Shown in pieces: positions 1 through 11,917 of a stretch of DNA of 64,000 nt. Source of the stretch: Ciona savignyi (taxonomy: Eukaryota > Chordata > Ascidiacea > Phlebobranchia > Cionidae). The stretch's first letter is position 1; every line of letters begins with the position of its first letter. The translations under genes were made by a program, and so were the position numbers. Under the pieces are notes generated by a model, which was not told the DNA's origin, did not search any database, and saw only the letters and a program-made list of their open reading frames with translations. The DNA lies in assembly GCA_000149265.1 (NCBI GenBank), contig CH003232.1:378846-442845 (forward strand), given 5' to 3'.

Positions 1-27
1 AAAAGTGTATCTATGTATAGCTGGTTA

Positions 28-95
28 TTGGACCGTTTTATGTGGAAATATAAATGTGCATCAGCCGCGTTAACTTTTCGACTGCACGGTCGTTC
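28..95 (-). repeat. SINE family B fragment, reverse orientation
   Basis: Contains the reverse complement of the family B head (box-A-like TTAACGCG...) followed by the GACCGT motif typical of this tRNA-like repeat. It is diverged and cut by the window start. Confidence 0.45.
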
Positions 96-784
96 AAATA
101 CAAAAACACTTGCCAGGAACATAGTAAAGAAGAATAATTTGACAACAGTGATATCGAAATCGTTGCTACATTTTGTTTTCAATACAATATTACGCAGAGA
201 CTACCCTGTTGATTTAGCTTTATAGGAATCAAGTAAATCAGTGGTGTCGAACCGGGTCTCCGTAGGTTGTCATATATTACTCAGATGAAAGGTTACTCAA
301 GCTGTATTTCGGCAAAGAGTGCTGTTAGAAATGACAAGTTAACTTAAAAATCAATGAAGTTTCACAATCATTTTGCTATTTTTAATGGTGTTTAAGTACA
401 CCCTACATTACGTAATATCGAGCCAAAGTACTTGACATTATATTGTGACGCAGAGCCATTTCATTGTACTTTATAGCAAATATCACAGATTCGTTTCAAC
501 CTTCGCTTGTTTTCTATGTCACGTATTGAAGTACTTAATTAACATGTTAATAAAATCGCTTTACCGGACACTTTTCTTTGAGGCTTAGTGCAATATAATT
601 TTGATAATACTTATTTTCCTGTTTACATATATTTGAATACTTATTTTCCTGTCTACATATTATTTTTTTTTTTTTTTATTACTTGAAGCAGTGTAATTAA
701 TGTAATAATTGTGATATAAATACTTATTTTTTTCAGTTTTATAGATTTGTTTAAACGCCAAATTTGGTGGCTCAATCGAATTAC

Positions 785-890
785 AGAACGACGACTGTCG
801 TTTTGCGGTCTTTTTCCTTTTTCCAATTTTTCATTGAAAGTCCTGTTTCGTGATTTCATCGTGGAAACAAAAGACACTAAACTATAATTC
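785..890 (+). repeat. Dispersed repeat D, copy 1
   Basis: Begins with the palindromic core ACGACTGTCGTTTTGC, followed by a T-rich stretch, then AGTCCTGTTT and ATCGTGGAAACAA. The same ordered blocks recur at 16918-17010 and in part at 47622-47690. Family unknown; probably a short non-autonomous element. Confidence 0.5.
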
Positions 891-1174
891 GAAATGGCAT
901 TTTTGGTGAGTATACAGTAAAACTTAAATTTTACATTCAATTTCTGGCTAAATGCAATGCTTGAATGTTACTGCATTTGAAATGTTAATGTTTTACAATT
1001 AATCTGCCAGGAACATGGATTTCCAACTCAATGTCTGAATTTAAATTGGGGCTCTGATTCGACAAAATCACACTATTTCCTAAAAACGGAAGTTCAATTT
1101 AAATACTTTCAAACTTCTATTCAAAACTTTAATGAGAGAATAGTTTTTAGCCCGTTTGAACTTTAATGAGAACG

Positions 1175-1425
1175 TGTTGCAGGTTCTAAAATGGTCGCTA
1201 GCTAGTCAGTTGTGTTTTTTGACAGGGCACTTAACGCACATTGCTTGAACACAGCGGCTTAATGGATTCTAAAAAAATAAAGGAACGTGTAAATCATACA
1301 CAACACACTACAATGGGTGACTCTACGCTGGGCGAGAGGTGATCTGACGATTGCCCGTGTGTTAATTCCCTTGGTTATTCCAATCACGGGGATAAACATG
1401 AATATCATATCCTATCCTAACGTAG
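1175..1425 (+). mobile_element. SINE family A, nearly complete copy
   Basis: Family A is a SINE of about 300 bp with a tRNA-like head (box B GGTTCGAAAC in good copies), the body phrases GTCGCTAGCTAGT, GGACATTGCCTGAACCCAG and CACAACACACTGCAATAG, and a tail CACGGGGATAAACATGAATA followed by TATCC repeats. This copy lacks a clean head but keeps the body and the TATCC tail. Comparable to tRNA-derived composite SINEs known from Ciona. Confidence 0.8.
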
Positions 1426-2482
1426 GCCCATACTATAAAAGTTGTTACATTTGTGTAAACGGTTAACCTTTTTATTTATTATCCTTAAAGGTATGTAAAA
1501 TAGTAGTTTGGCTTTTGCATAGTAATTGCTGCAAAGATATGTCAACAGTAGTTTAGCTTGTGTACAGTAATTGCCGCAGACTTACCAATGGTCAGCTACA
1601 CCCCTTATACAATTAGGTTTCCGCCCGTCCATACTAATTACTCGAGCCGGAACTCAATCATTTTTCAAAACAATTCCATAATTTTATTTACACAGGCAAT
1701 GGATGGAAAATTCAAGCCAATTTTTAGAAAAATTACGGTATGCCCCTACAAGTGTAACGAAAAACTACCGTCTGCAAGTTATATAAATCAACATTACTGT
1801 AACACTATCACCAAAACAATGGATTAAGTCGAGTTTTGAGGGCTTAGCGTGCGTTTGTTTTGGCATGGTTCTGTTTGCACAAGTAACTACTGTCTATAGG
1901 TGCCGATTTGTAATTCCCTCTCCACTGTTAAGCTATAGAAAGCGGCATATTTGAAATCAGGTTGGTTTAAAAACCCACGCATATATAAGTTCAGTTCTTT
2001 TATTCCAACCTACCAACGTTAAAAAGGTTTAATAAAAATCGTGGGTCGTTTTTTCGATATAGGTTTACTACATTTTTCGTTCAAAACATTTACTAAGTCA
2101 CGAAAATCCCATATATATACGAAACTTTCCCAAGATGTAAAAGCCTACTTTAGGTGACTGCTCAACAAAAAAAGCTTTAATATATACGGACTAAGCGTTT
2201 AGTATGTATCGAAATCGTTCAAATGAATAAAGAAACAAACGCACTGTGGTATCATGAGCTGTTACAGAGTCCCGTTACATCGAGTAAGGGATTAGATCTA
2301 AATTCTCCAACTGGTAGGTTTTATTTCAATCCTGGGGCAGTGTTCTATAGCTCTTACACGCACGTTAACCGCCACCGCACTTCTGTTACGGCAAGTCAAG
2401 TTGCTATATCGAGCTCTAGAAATACTGACATCACGTTTACACAAAAGGATAGACGCGCTAAAACGAGGGGGAAATGTACAGT

Positions 2483-2590
2483 CGTGTGGCTGAATAGTTA
2501 ACGCGACCGATGCGTATTCCAAAAATATACAAAAACGGTCTTTGGGACGAGCCCATTTGTAAATCGAATCTTTGTCCGGCTCAAAAAACA
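2483..2590 (+). mobile_element. SINE family B copy
   Basis: Family B is a unit of about 105 bp: a head like GTGTGGCCGAATGGTTAACG (tRNA-Ser/Leu-like box A), a spacer, ACGGTC, GACGAGCCCATCATGGGTTC (box B) and GAAACTTGGCTCGGTAAAAA. This copy keeps the head, the ACGGTC block and GACGAGCCCAT, while the box B region is decayed. Confidence 0.6.
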
Positions 2591-5500
2591 CATGTTTGAA
2601 ATGGAAAACTGAAACAAGGCATTGAATTAAGCAACAATTTGCAATCATTGTTGCCACCTCACACGGGTATAGTGATTGGGCATGACAATGCTATATTGAA
2701 TGGATATTTGCCTAATGAAATCATTCTCGTATCACAGAAGCCACATTCATACTGTTTTGTATTTAAAGCTATTGTCGACGCAATTATATAGCAACTATCA
2801 CCCCTAGAAAGAGACAAAAGAATCAGTCCTTTTATTGAGGCTAACAACACTGGTATTTAATACCAGTTTGGTTAAAATAGGCCACAGGTAACACCCAAAT
2901 TTAATATTCCTTATTCACTTGGGCGGTATTTCGCAAAATTGCTTTAATAGCCTTAATCGTTTTTTTTCCAAAATGTGGTTAGTCCTTTTATCCCTTGTAA
3001 AGTCACATAATCTGTTGTGACATATAGAGCTTTAAGGAAAAGGCCTATGGTCTATAAGTGGTCTTTAGATGGCGTACAGCCAATAAAAAGTGATCTCTAT
3101 GCACGGCCGGATCTGATGTTAGGTACTCTTTGAGTCTTAATATTTAAGTAAGTATTTTGTCGAGTACCAATGGTGGTGAATCCCCAATGTTGGTGCGATT
3201 GAAAACAGTGTGCTTAGCCAGGGGCTAGTGTTTCTTGTTTATCTGTGCAATAGTGTAGCAGAGCTCAGTGAAATAAAGAATATGATTGTACATTTCCAAC
3301 GTGTTTTGTGGGAAAAAAAGTTCCCAATGGACACAGGGTTACCAGATTGTAATTTTGTCTTGCATTCAATAGATAGGAAAAATAATTAGTCGAACGCCTT
3401 CTTTATAACACGCAAGTGACTCGAAGCTTTAACGTTAAGTCGGAAAGAAGTGGACAACTCAAGAAGGCTTGTAAGATGTGCCCGAGGTACCACACTTATC
3501 TTCGACTAGGAAGCTTTAATTTGGGTCGATTGTTCATTGTGTTAAGCACAATTTTGTATAAAAAAGTATTACATTACGTAGTGTAGATACGTGTATGCCT
3601 AAGCCACACTTACTGTGCGTCCTATTTCCTGCCATAATGCAAGTTAATCTATTTCGTTTTCCTACATAGGTAAACAAAAAACGAAATTATATTGTTTGTT
3701 TAAATCGGGAAATTTTAATTGTCCTTTAAACCTTAGACTAATTTACCTTTGAACCGTTCAAATACTTTTTTTAACAATTTTTTTATTTCCCTGTATTTGT
3801 AACATTTTATTTGTAACACACAATAGTCAGTACCCTGTCCACACATTCCAAATAAACACAAAAACTTAAATCTCTAAGATTTGCTTAAGTTTCCCTAAAA
3901 CCCACAGTTCAACAAACATAACAATATAAGGCTGGCATACAACCCGCCACAAACGGATCCGGGGAAAGCCCTGTTTATGACTCAGCAAAACACACATTTA
4001 AACACCATGAGTAAGTATGTTCCGCTTATGTCGCCCTCGAAATCTTAAGTTATAAAGTGCGTGTAAGGTATCTCAAGATTGGACATGAAGAAAAAGGCAA
4101 ACCGAAATAAATCTCTCATTGCGGCGTTGCAGTTAGTTCAGTTAGTGGTAGTGCTGTTGCGGTACTTACAATAATGGCTACAAGTCAATTCTACTAGCTA
4201 AACCCTTTTATATTTTAGGTCATTTCGTTATCAGGTTAATTTGAGTGCTCATGGTAGGTTTAACAGTTTGCTTGAGCAGATTATGTTTGTTTAGTGTGGT
4301 AATTGTTTTGGCCGACAGTTATGCATTATGCACTAGCTACAAGGGAATATGATAAAGGCTAGGCTACTGTATGAGGCATGTGATATTTCGCAAATCGCTG
4401 CTATTTTAAATTTAACTTCACATTTAAATAGCGCATAACGTCGTATTAATCGTATTTGAAATTTACTGGTCTACAAGTCAAACAGATTTAAAACGCTGCG
4501 TGTTTGAATAGCAATTTAGGCGGTAGAGTTAAAACGTTTGTGTGCAATTACTGCATTGGTGTATGCATTTTTAGATGCGTTTTTAATTGGTAAACATACA
4601 GCCAATCCCTTTAATAGCGTGCCAAAATGTTGTGTATGATAATACACGAAAAAGGATCTATAATCGATTACTATATAAGCGTTTATGTACGGACGATGGT
4701 ATAAAGACGACGCGCTTTAGTCTACCCTTTACGCCTAAAAGGCCTGTTTAAAGGTTGAGTTATGTATAAAATTAAAGAGTGGATTGTTGTTGTTGGTATA
4801 ATCGTTTACTTGCTGGTTTTTTTAAGAGAGCACTGTTAATTGGAAGGTTGCGAAAACGAAACCTGCCAACGACTTATTTTCTTGGGGCCGACACTGGACT
4901 AACATTGCTTGAATCAGTTAGGTTAATATTTTGAGCAACGGACCCAGAGTGATATGTGTTTAGTAATCTTTATCACTATGATAGAGAAAAACAGCAGATG
5001 TAAGGTTTATAGTCTACAAAAACTACTCGATATATTGTCATGAAAAATGTCGATCAAAAATAGTAAATACACCATAACCATTTTTGGAAAAATGACCATA
5101 TAAAACCCCAGAAGCTTTGCATAGCGCAGTAGAGCGTGTTCTTTATAAGCATCGAGCTTACATAGTTTAGTTCACACTTGTGAGCTTTATTATGCTTCAG
5201 CACACACCACGTAAAACCAGCACGCTATTTTTAGTGTTTTTTGTAAATCTGCGCGTACTCAAAGCCTGGAAAACACTTAAGGATAATTCGAGCGCTAGGC
5301 ATGAACACGATAAAATCGCTATTTACAAGAATTTCAGGGTAGTTTGGCTTCGTAAAGCTGTAGATTGTAAATTAAACGCGTTCATGGGCTTCTGGCATGC
5401 GTAAATTTGACGTACTTTAATGTTTACTGTATGCGCCCGACCCCTGTGTATGTGATCCAGTTGGGGTTAGTATAGGTCACGTAGACTTGCAAGCCTATCA

Positions 5501-5984
5501 CATGTGCTGTGTTCAAATATTTGTGAACGGAAGTTTGGCAACGAACAGTAGATAGCAAAATGGTCCGCATATCAATGTTGGTGTATGTGTATTGGGTCAA
5601 ACAAAGCAGAGGCCGGTAGGTTGAGATTACGTATTTACAGGGCTACTACTATATCTCAGAACGGCACGATCTGTTTTGTTTATCAAGGCGGTAACGCATT
5701 AAACGCTTCGCGGTGTAAAGCACAGCCGCGATGTCTGCCTTCGGAAATTAAATTTGCTTGAGATTTGTCGTTTTATGGCCACAAGACCAGTGTTGTGTTT
5801 GTTTTACTCTAAGCATCTAAGCAGCCAAGTTTGATGACCATGGGAAGCTTTTACAGACGTCTTAAGACGCCAGTTCGTAAGCATTATATTGTATTTGCTG
5901 TCAAAGATTGTCGCTGAAAAGATAAAGTTGACTTGTTAGTGACATCGGGATAAGTGAGAATTTTCCCCCGTGAATGCGGCATCG

Positions 5985-5996
5985 AAAGTCGGCAGA
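5985..5996 (+). promoter_or_regulatory. Candidate spliced-leader acceptor before the start codon
   Basis: A CAG (5993-5995) sits one base before the ATG at 5997, with a pyrimidine run (TTTTCCCCC) about 25 bp further up and no obvious cis donor nearby. Tunicates such as Ciona trans-splice a short leader onto many mRNAs, often just before the ATG. Whether that happens here is inference. Confidence 0.3.
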
Positions 5997-6085
5997 ATGA
6001 AACGAACAGTTCTATTGTGTGTTTTTACTGTGGGTTTGTCATCAATTAGCGATGGCACAGACGTCAAATCAAGCCTTAGCGAGAG
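5997..6085 (+). CDS. MYOC: Myocilin-like exon 1: signal peptide
   Basis: Encodes MKRTVLLCVFTVGLSSISDG and about ten further residues before a strong donor AG|GTAAGT. Positive residues at 2-3, then a hydrophobic core (VLLCVFTVGL) and small residues near 15-19, are a typical cleavable signal peptide and fit a secreted protein. The ATG is the first in the frame and lies one base after a CAG. The exon ends in phase 2, which does not fit the strong acceptor of the next exon (phase 1). Either a weaker acceptor near 7718 is used, or a small intervening exon or a one-base sequence error exists. Confidence 0.7.
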
Positions 6086-7687
6086 GTAAGTACCTAATTG
6101 ACCCTAAATATTAGACAGGCCGGGTGCTTATCAAGGTGGATTTTCGGGAAATGTGTACACAGTAGGCGTTTTGAAAATATGCTACTAGTATAGAGGTCGT
6201 CTGTGTCTCAAGTTTAGATCCAAAATTGTATGGCAAAGAGCATTGAAAAATGTCTGTAATTCAAGTGGAGATACTTAATCTGTTATGAAAACAAGCGAAT
6301 TTGAGACGTTCCTTTCTCCTTTTCGAACGAAAAAGCCACAACAATTTGAAATCAGATTATACACGTAAAGTCAATATCCACAAATTCTAGTCGTAAGTGT
6401 ATTCAACATTCGTGCTAGATCGCTTAATGTGCACAAGTAGTACTTGTGTAGTTGGTCTTGTTATTACTATAAATCCAACGACCGCTTATAATTATTCCCT
6501 ATTAAACCTACTATTTTTTAAATTAAGTTTTGTTATCATTTGTAGTCTTGCTGATAACGTTTTGTTGTTGTTGTTGTGTTTTTTTGCGTTTTTGTTTGTT
6601 TGTTAAAAGTTCGATTTATATGCGAGTTACCTTAATTTACCTGTGCTATATCCCCCCCTTATTTTCAGCATTACTCCTGTGGAAAGCTCACGTATACTAT
6701 ACGTAATAACGACCGTTAAAGTTCAAAAACTCGGTCAAGAGCGCGGTCATGTCATTAATTCGCCTTTTTAATGTGGTCCTTGAGTTCCCTCTTTGAATGT
6801 GACCCGTTGTTTTATGTGGCTATCCCGTACCCCCCCCCCCCCCCGCACTTACTGCTTGCGTTTAAAATGTTGTATAACCAGTGTCTGAAGAATTGTTGTT
6901 AACTTTAAGGTTAAAACGTCACTTTTGCACCAAATTTTACCGCTCTCTAATATAAGTATATTGCTTACGAACAGCTAAGGAATGTCTTATCTGTAATCGA
7001 GGAATGAAAAAGATACTATGTCGTTTATAAACAATTACCAAATCCTATTCACGAAAATTATTTTAAATTAATGAATTTATCAGTGAGACGATATTATTCT
7101 ATTAATACATTGGTTCGTATACTATACTACACGAGTTTTGTTGGTTTTTAAGTCTTTTCGAAACTGGTATTGAAGCAGATACCATTTGAGTTCCCGGCGC
7201 TGTTTATTTTGCATAATCTTTGTTTTTGAATTTGTCGCTCTGGGAGGCGTTTAACTAATTATTCTCCCTATCTCTCCAATGCAAACTGACCTCATAAAAA
7301 CGGCTGTCATTCAAAATCCTGACATATGAAGTCTTAGATTTTTTCACAAGTTAAAATTGAAGCTTGGATCTGCAACCCTAAACTCAAAACCCGTCAAAAC
7401 TTTACTTAAAAACAATGAGGGAGGGTATACCACTCGTAACATCTTGCCGCGCATACAGGTCATAATTGGTTAGACGCCATCTCTAACCATTTGCCCATCT
7501 CCTCTTTTAAATTTAGTTCTACTTGTATTGCTCGTTTACAAATGGCACTTAACATCTGATAACAATTTTAAACCTGTCGACCGTTATTTTAAGTGTAAAT
7601 CCGGTAAAAACGACCTATTACGTGATCTCGGGTATTTTGGGTAAAAAAGAGATTTTTCGAGTTTGATATAAAAATATGTCTTTTTAG
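6086..7687 (+). other. Intron 1 of the myocilin-like gene
   Basis: AT-rich and non-coding. Contains a 15-C homopolymer at 6830-6844, short GTT-rich low-complexity sequence near 6563-6605 and no recognisable mobile element. A short exon could hide here, which would solve the phase problem between exons 1 and 2, but I could not identify one. Confidence 0.5.
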
Positions 7688-8388
7688 ACGACACACCGAT
7701 TGTCGGCGGGAAACCAAGCTCAACTCTGCGGGAGGAAGCCGCTATGACACCCGAGGTTATTGGCGCCTTTTCCTCGGTACGAGGTGAACAGTTTCCTTCG
7801 CATGGTGAAGATGCCTGTCGCTACACCTTCAATGTGAAGTCGGCGCACTGCGAATCTAATGATGTGAAAACGAAAATGACCGAAATACAGCAGGCGTTCC
7901 TAGCCGTCGAACAACGGTTAACCGATCAGGGGCGGAGGCTAGAGCATGCTGAACGTCTAATTGCGCGAATCAATGCTCACATTTTTCCGGCGGAACAGAC
8001 TATCACTACCACAGAGCGCTCCACAAGCGCGCCACCGAACACTGACCCGAGCCAGGCGCTGGTGAACCTGTCAGAAGTCGTTCAATCCGGAATCTCACAA
8101 CTTGAAACTCAAATCCACGAATCTGAGAAACGAGAATCTGGATTCGAAGCCGAGATTGCGAATTTAACGGCGATCCTACGAGCGACCCGCGGGGAAATGT
8201 CGCTCCTAAGGCGGCAGAACGAGCAAAAGGATTCCGAGCTCGTGCAAAAACGCCAGGAGTTGGCCAGAATTCGCGCTGAAGTGGTTGAACTTCGAAGAAG
8301 TCAGGGCTCAAAGAGAATGTGCCAAAGAAGACCCATTATGATGGGAAGATATAACAGATTGCAACGCGAAAGAAATAAACTAACACTG
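7688..8388 (+). CDS. MYOC: Myocilin-like exon 2: Cys motif and coiled coil
   Basis: A clear acceptor (TCTTTTTAG) precedes 7688 and the exon ends at a GTAAGA donor after ...NKLTL. The frame reads DDTPIVGGKPSS..., then DACRYTFNVKSAHC, matching the CQYTFSV...C motif in the N-terminal part of vertebrate myocilin. After it come about 170 residues rich in E, Q, R, K and L with heptad spacing (for example QQAFLAVEQRLTDQGRRLE and LVQKRQELARIRAEVVELRR), interrupted by a T/S/P-rich linker. Coiled coils in this family make oligomers. Start alternatives: 7688 leaves a phase-1 join; 7719 (AG at 7717-7718, weak tract) joins exon 1 in frame. The last coding stretch (MMGRYNRLQRERNKLTL) continues the coil into exon 3. 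Confidence 0.8.
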
Positions 8389-8470
8389 GTAAGAAATGTT
8401 AAGAAAACGACGTTAAAAAGTTTTTATGTATCGGGCTATATTATTTTTGTATTTTTGATTAATATATATT

Positions 8471-8765
8471 CGTCCGACCGATTAGTCTGGTGGTTTAGTG
8501 CAAGTCCTTTAACCGAAATATTGCTGCTTCGAAACTATTCGCTAGATAGTCGATTGTGTCCTTGGGCAATGCACTTAACGTACTTTGCCTAAACCCAGTA
8601 AAATCATGGGGTCTACTAAAATTAAGTTACGGATGAATCACACACAACATACTGTGATAGCTAAGGTAACGCGAGGTTATCTGACGATTGCCGGTGTGTT
8701 AACATACGTTTTCCCATTCAGGAGAATAAACATAAATATCCTATCCTCCTATCCTATTCTATTGT
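8471..8765 (+). mobile_element. SINE family A, full-length copy
   Basis: Starts with GTCCGACCGATTAGTCTGG (tRNA-like head), keeps box B as CTTCGAAACT, the central GCACTTAACG...GCCTAAACCCAG block and CACACAACATACTG, and ends in ATCCTATCCTCCTATCC. Lies in intron 2, about 80 bp after the exon 2 donor. No clear target duplication seen. Confidence 0.85.
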
Positions 8766-9700
8766 AGTTGTTGGGTTTATTTTTGTATTTTTAAAGATAT
8801 ATGTCATAATATATCCCAACATCTTTTACTTTTATTTAACTATGTTTGAATTGAATTAGGGCTTTCCGGGAAAGAGGTCAAATGTTTGGCGGGCGATTAC
8901 ATGTATTTAACATCCCTTTCCTTATTCTATTGTTGTTTATTTTATATCAAAGTTAAGGTGTCGTTTTATGTAACAATTCTAGGGTTCGCGTATAAGACAT
9001 GTAGTTTATGCCAAACCGTATATTCTTAAACACCAGTAACACACAGCAGGATAAGACCGCTTACTAGTTTATACGTCCAAGAATGCTATACAGTTTACAT
9101 ACGTACGTAGGATGCAAAGGCGCGAATACATGTTAACACTAATAGGTTCACGCTAAAAAAAGGCAAGGCGCACGCTAATATTTAAAAAAGTGGGGCAAAA
9201 AATGAAAAAACTAAATGCAGGAATAATGGTTTTTAAAGAGCTATCTTCCAAAATGCTACCCAGTTTTTAATCAAGAAATGCAATGAGTCACTAACACTTA
9301 CCCCAACTACAGCTTACCGCACGTAACCCATATCCATTTTAAGCCCCAAAACTCATTTTAACCCATCATTACTCAAAGTGATGATTCACCCACTATAATT
9401 AAAGCAAACAGATTACACACATATCCAATTAATTAAATACAAATATAAATCGGATGCTTAGTTATCATTTGAGTGTTTGATAATCTATTTAATGTTGTTT
9501 TGTTCAAATAAATCGTGGAATATGTACTTGAAGTTTGGACCGAGAATTTCAAGTGTATGCTCGCTGTACACTTGTATTTTGGACATTGCTCCATCTAAGA
9601 GTAACTTATAAATTATCCGACTTAGAATTCCCCTTCTCCGTAGACACAAAGTGTATTACTGCGTTAATAAGCAAGAAGATGTAAATTACTCTGACCTATT
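8766..9700 (+). other. Intronic AT-rich stretch without recognisable features
   Basis: Part of intron 2. Low complexity and AT-rich, no open frame of note, no known repeat beyond the flanking SINE and the 140-bp satellite that follows. Confidence 0.5.
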
Positions 9701-9719
9701 GGTATCTAATGTGTCGTCC

Positions 9720-11130
9720 TAACTGATAGTCATCTCCGAATATTCACACACTGTAATAGCTCCAGCAACTCAACTGTGAGCATGAGGTGTATTACTGTGC
9801 ACCTTTGCAAGCCACTTTACATTGCTCCAACCCAGTGGTATCTAATGGGTCGTCTAAATTGAAATTCATATATGATTATCCACACACAGTAATAGCATAA
9901 GCAACTCGACTGTGGGCATGAGGTGTTTTAATGTGCACCCAGTGTCGCTTAATGTTCATCAAGGGACACTTGTGCACCTATCCAAGATCCTTCAGGTTGT
10001 TTTAGCCTATTGGTACCAGATTATCAGCCTATTTAATATCTTGTGCTAGTCAACCGTGGATTTTATGATACCCCCAATGTTATTACTTTAAACCTAATTG
10101 GAAGTGGTCATGTTTATGTATCCACACAGTGTCATAGTTCCGTCTTATATATCATGATGCGTTTAACTGAAAAATAACTAGAATCCCGATTAGCATTTGA
10201 CCCATTCCGTTAACCATATTGATGTATATAGTACACACTTGACAAAAGTGACGCAAACGGCCAGGTGGTGTGAATACATGTGATATATTTGGCCAAGAGG
10301 CACTTTAAGAACAGACTGTGCACGTAATCACTGTCCCCCGAAAACTTACCGGCCTGAGAAGTTTTATAAATAACCGAAAACATTGTTATTTTCAGGAACG
10401 ACTTGCGAATGCGACCGCCCAAATAAACCAACTTCGGGCACTTGTGACGTCACAAGCTCAAAATACGTCATCCCAAGGTACTTGACTTTGGAATTTCATA
10501 GAAATAACATGTTTTGAGCTGTTTACACAGTAGGTTGCGCCCTACAGCTGATGAGTTGTTGATTTTGCACCTTTCGCTTCACACTGGAGATTTCACTTTA
10601 AATTTCTCCAACCCAGTGTTATCTGATGAGTTATCTAAATTGAAAGTAATGTCTGATTATCAAAACACTGTAATAGATCCATCAACTCGACTGTCGGCAT
10701 AACATGCATTACTGTGCACCTAAGCAAGCCACTTTACATTTCTTAAATTCGCAGCGGTACCGTATGAACAGTCTATTATTAAAGTGTCGTGTCTGATTAT
10801 CAACACACTTTAATTAAACTCCAGCAATTCGACAATAGCGTGGTATGTATTAAATATGTACCTAGGATATTTATCTCACATCCCTCCAATTTATTGATAT
10901 CTAATGAGTTGTCCACATTGAAAGTCATGTCTGATTATCAAAACACTGAAATTGCTTCATCAACTCGACTGTAGACAGGAGTTGTATTACTGTGCACCTG
11001 ATCAAGCCACTTTACATTGCTTTAACTCAGTGGTACATGAAAAATATTTCACATTATTAGTTAAATCCGATTTTAAACACACTGAAATATATTCAGATAC
11101 TTGGGGCATGAGGTAGATTATTTGTATTTA
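9720..11130 (+). repeat. Satellite of about 140 bp, direct copies
   Basis: Blocks such as GTGCACCTTTGCAAGCCACT, TTACATTGCTCCAACCCAGTGGTA, TGTCTGATTATCAAAACACT and CAACTCGACTGTGGGCATGAGG recur in the same order at about 9795, 9934, 10567, 10711, 10856 and 10991, giving a period of 135-145 bp. Exon 3 of the myocilin-like gene sits inside the array, in a non-satellite island. The same unit occurs in inverted orientation at 11918-12380. Confidence 0.75.
10396..10477 (+). CDS. MYOC: Myocilin-like exon 3: end of the coiled coil
   Basis: Acceptor TATTTTCAG, then 82 bp reading ERLANATAQINQLRALVTSQ and AQNTSSQ, then donor AAG|GTACTT. Hydrophobic residues at heptad spacing (L, A, I, L, L) continue the exon 2 coil. 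It joins exon 2 in phase 0 and exon 4 in phase 1, so the reading frame runs straight into the OLF domain (SQ-A-CGKLV). The exon contains the 16-bp palindrome CTTGTGACGTCACAAG (10441-10456). Confidence 0.75.
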
Positions 11131-11917
11131 AGCAAGGAAGAACATGGAACTATCACAGTGGTACACCAGTAATTTTGTAATTACTGAATTTTCGTATTAT
11201 ATTGGTTTGGATCCAGACCGAGCACCTATTGCTAACCATGAAAACATATTACAGTACGGGTTTTCCGCCTGGTATATTATCAAGTACAAATAACGGAATG
11301 TTGACACGAGTAATCCAAGAATAATACTGTCGTCGCACAGTAACGCCAGGGTGCGATTTGAGGTTTAAATGTATTCTACACCTGAGCGGGTTTGAGGTTA
11401 CAGCACATAATTTAAATTCCAAACTGTCACACAGACGCCAAGGTTTTAAGTCTAGTTAAAAAGGCCGTAATACATTGTAACTGTTTATTAACTATTTCGA
11501 CGAATTTCATTAATTTTACAAATTTTATTAATGACAAGAGATTACGACTGCCATAAAATGTCAAATTGCGCTCACATTCCAGTAAACTATAGGTTAAACC
11601 AGCAGCGTTGACCCTTTTCCCAAGCAACCGCACTGCCCTATCAGTAGTAATGTGAGGGCAAATAGAAAGTACGTGCTTTTTAGCTGCCTGCCCAGTTTAC
11701 CAAAAATTTTAAATCTGGAAGGGTAAATATGACGGCTAAAAAAACAAATTACCGGGGACAGGTACTTTAGCTCGTTTAAAGTAAACTTTGCAGATTTTGC
11801 TTTGGGTCGGCGATGAATTTGATAATTGTTTTTAATTTCGAAAAAGCAAAGTCGATTCATATGCATGTCAGTGTATAGATTCCTTGTGTAATTAGTCGGA
11901 TTTTCAGCTATTACACT

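Larger units (their letters stand above)
1..5996. other. Upstream non-coding region, no supported gene
   Basis: AT-rich sequence with SINE fragments (listed separately), a poly-T run near 661-677, a direct duplication of about 32 bp at 609-660 and a degenerate duplication of about 46 bp at 1502-1583. Short open frames exist at 2223-2501 and 5180-5404. They show no recognisable domain, no clear splice context and no coding-like continuation, so I do not call them genes. The promoter of the myocilin-like gene must lie here or further upstream, but no TATA box or other core element can be singled out. Confidence 0.5.

Noticed and set aside
2223-2657. Open frames on both strands (92 and 119 codons)
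   Set aside because: They overlap each other, one ends inside a SINE family B head, and neither has a recognisable motif or splice context.
4340-4480. A stretch resembling a helix-turn-helix (ARLLYEACDISQIAAILN)
   Set aside because: Too short, no sustained coding region around it and no partner genes; the likeness may be chance.
8006-8311. Minus-strand frame of 101 codons
   Set aside because: Antisense shadow of the coiled-coil exon of the myocilin-like gene.
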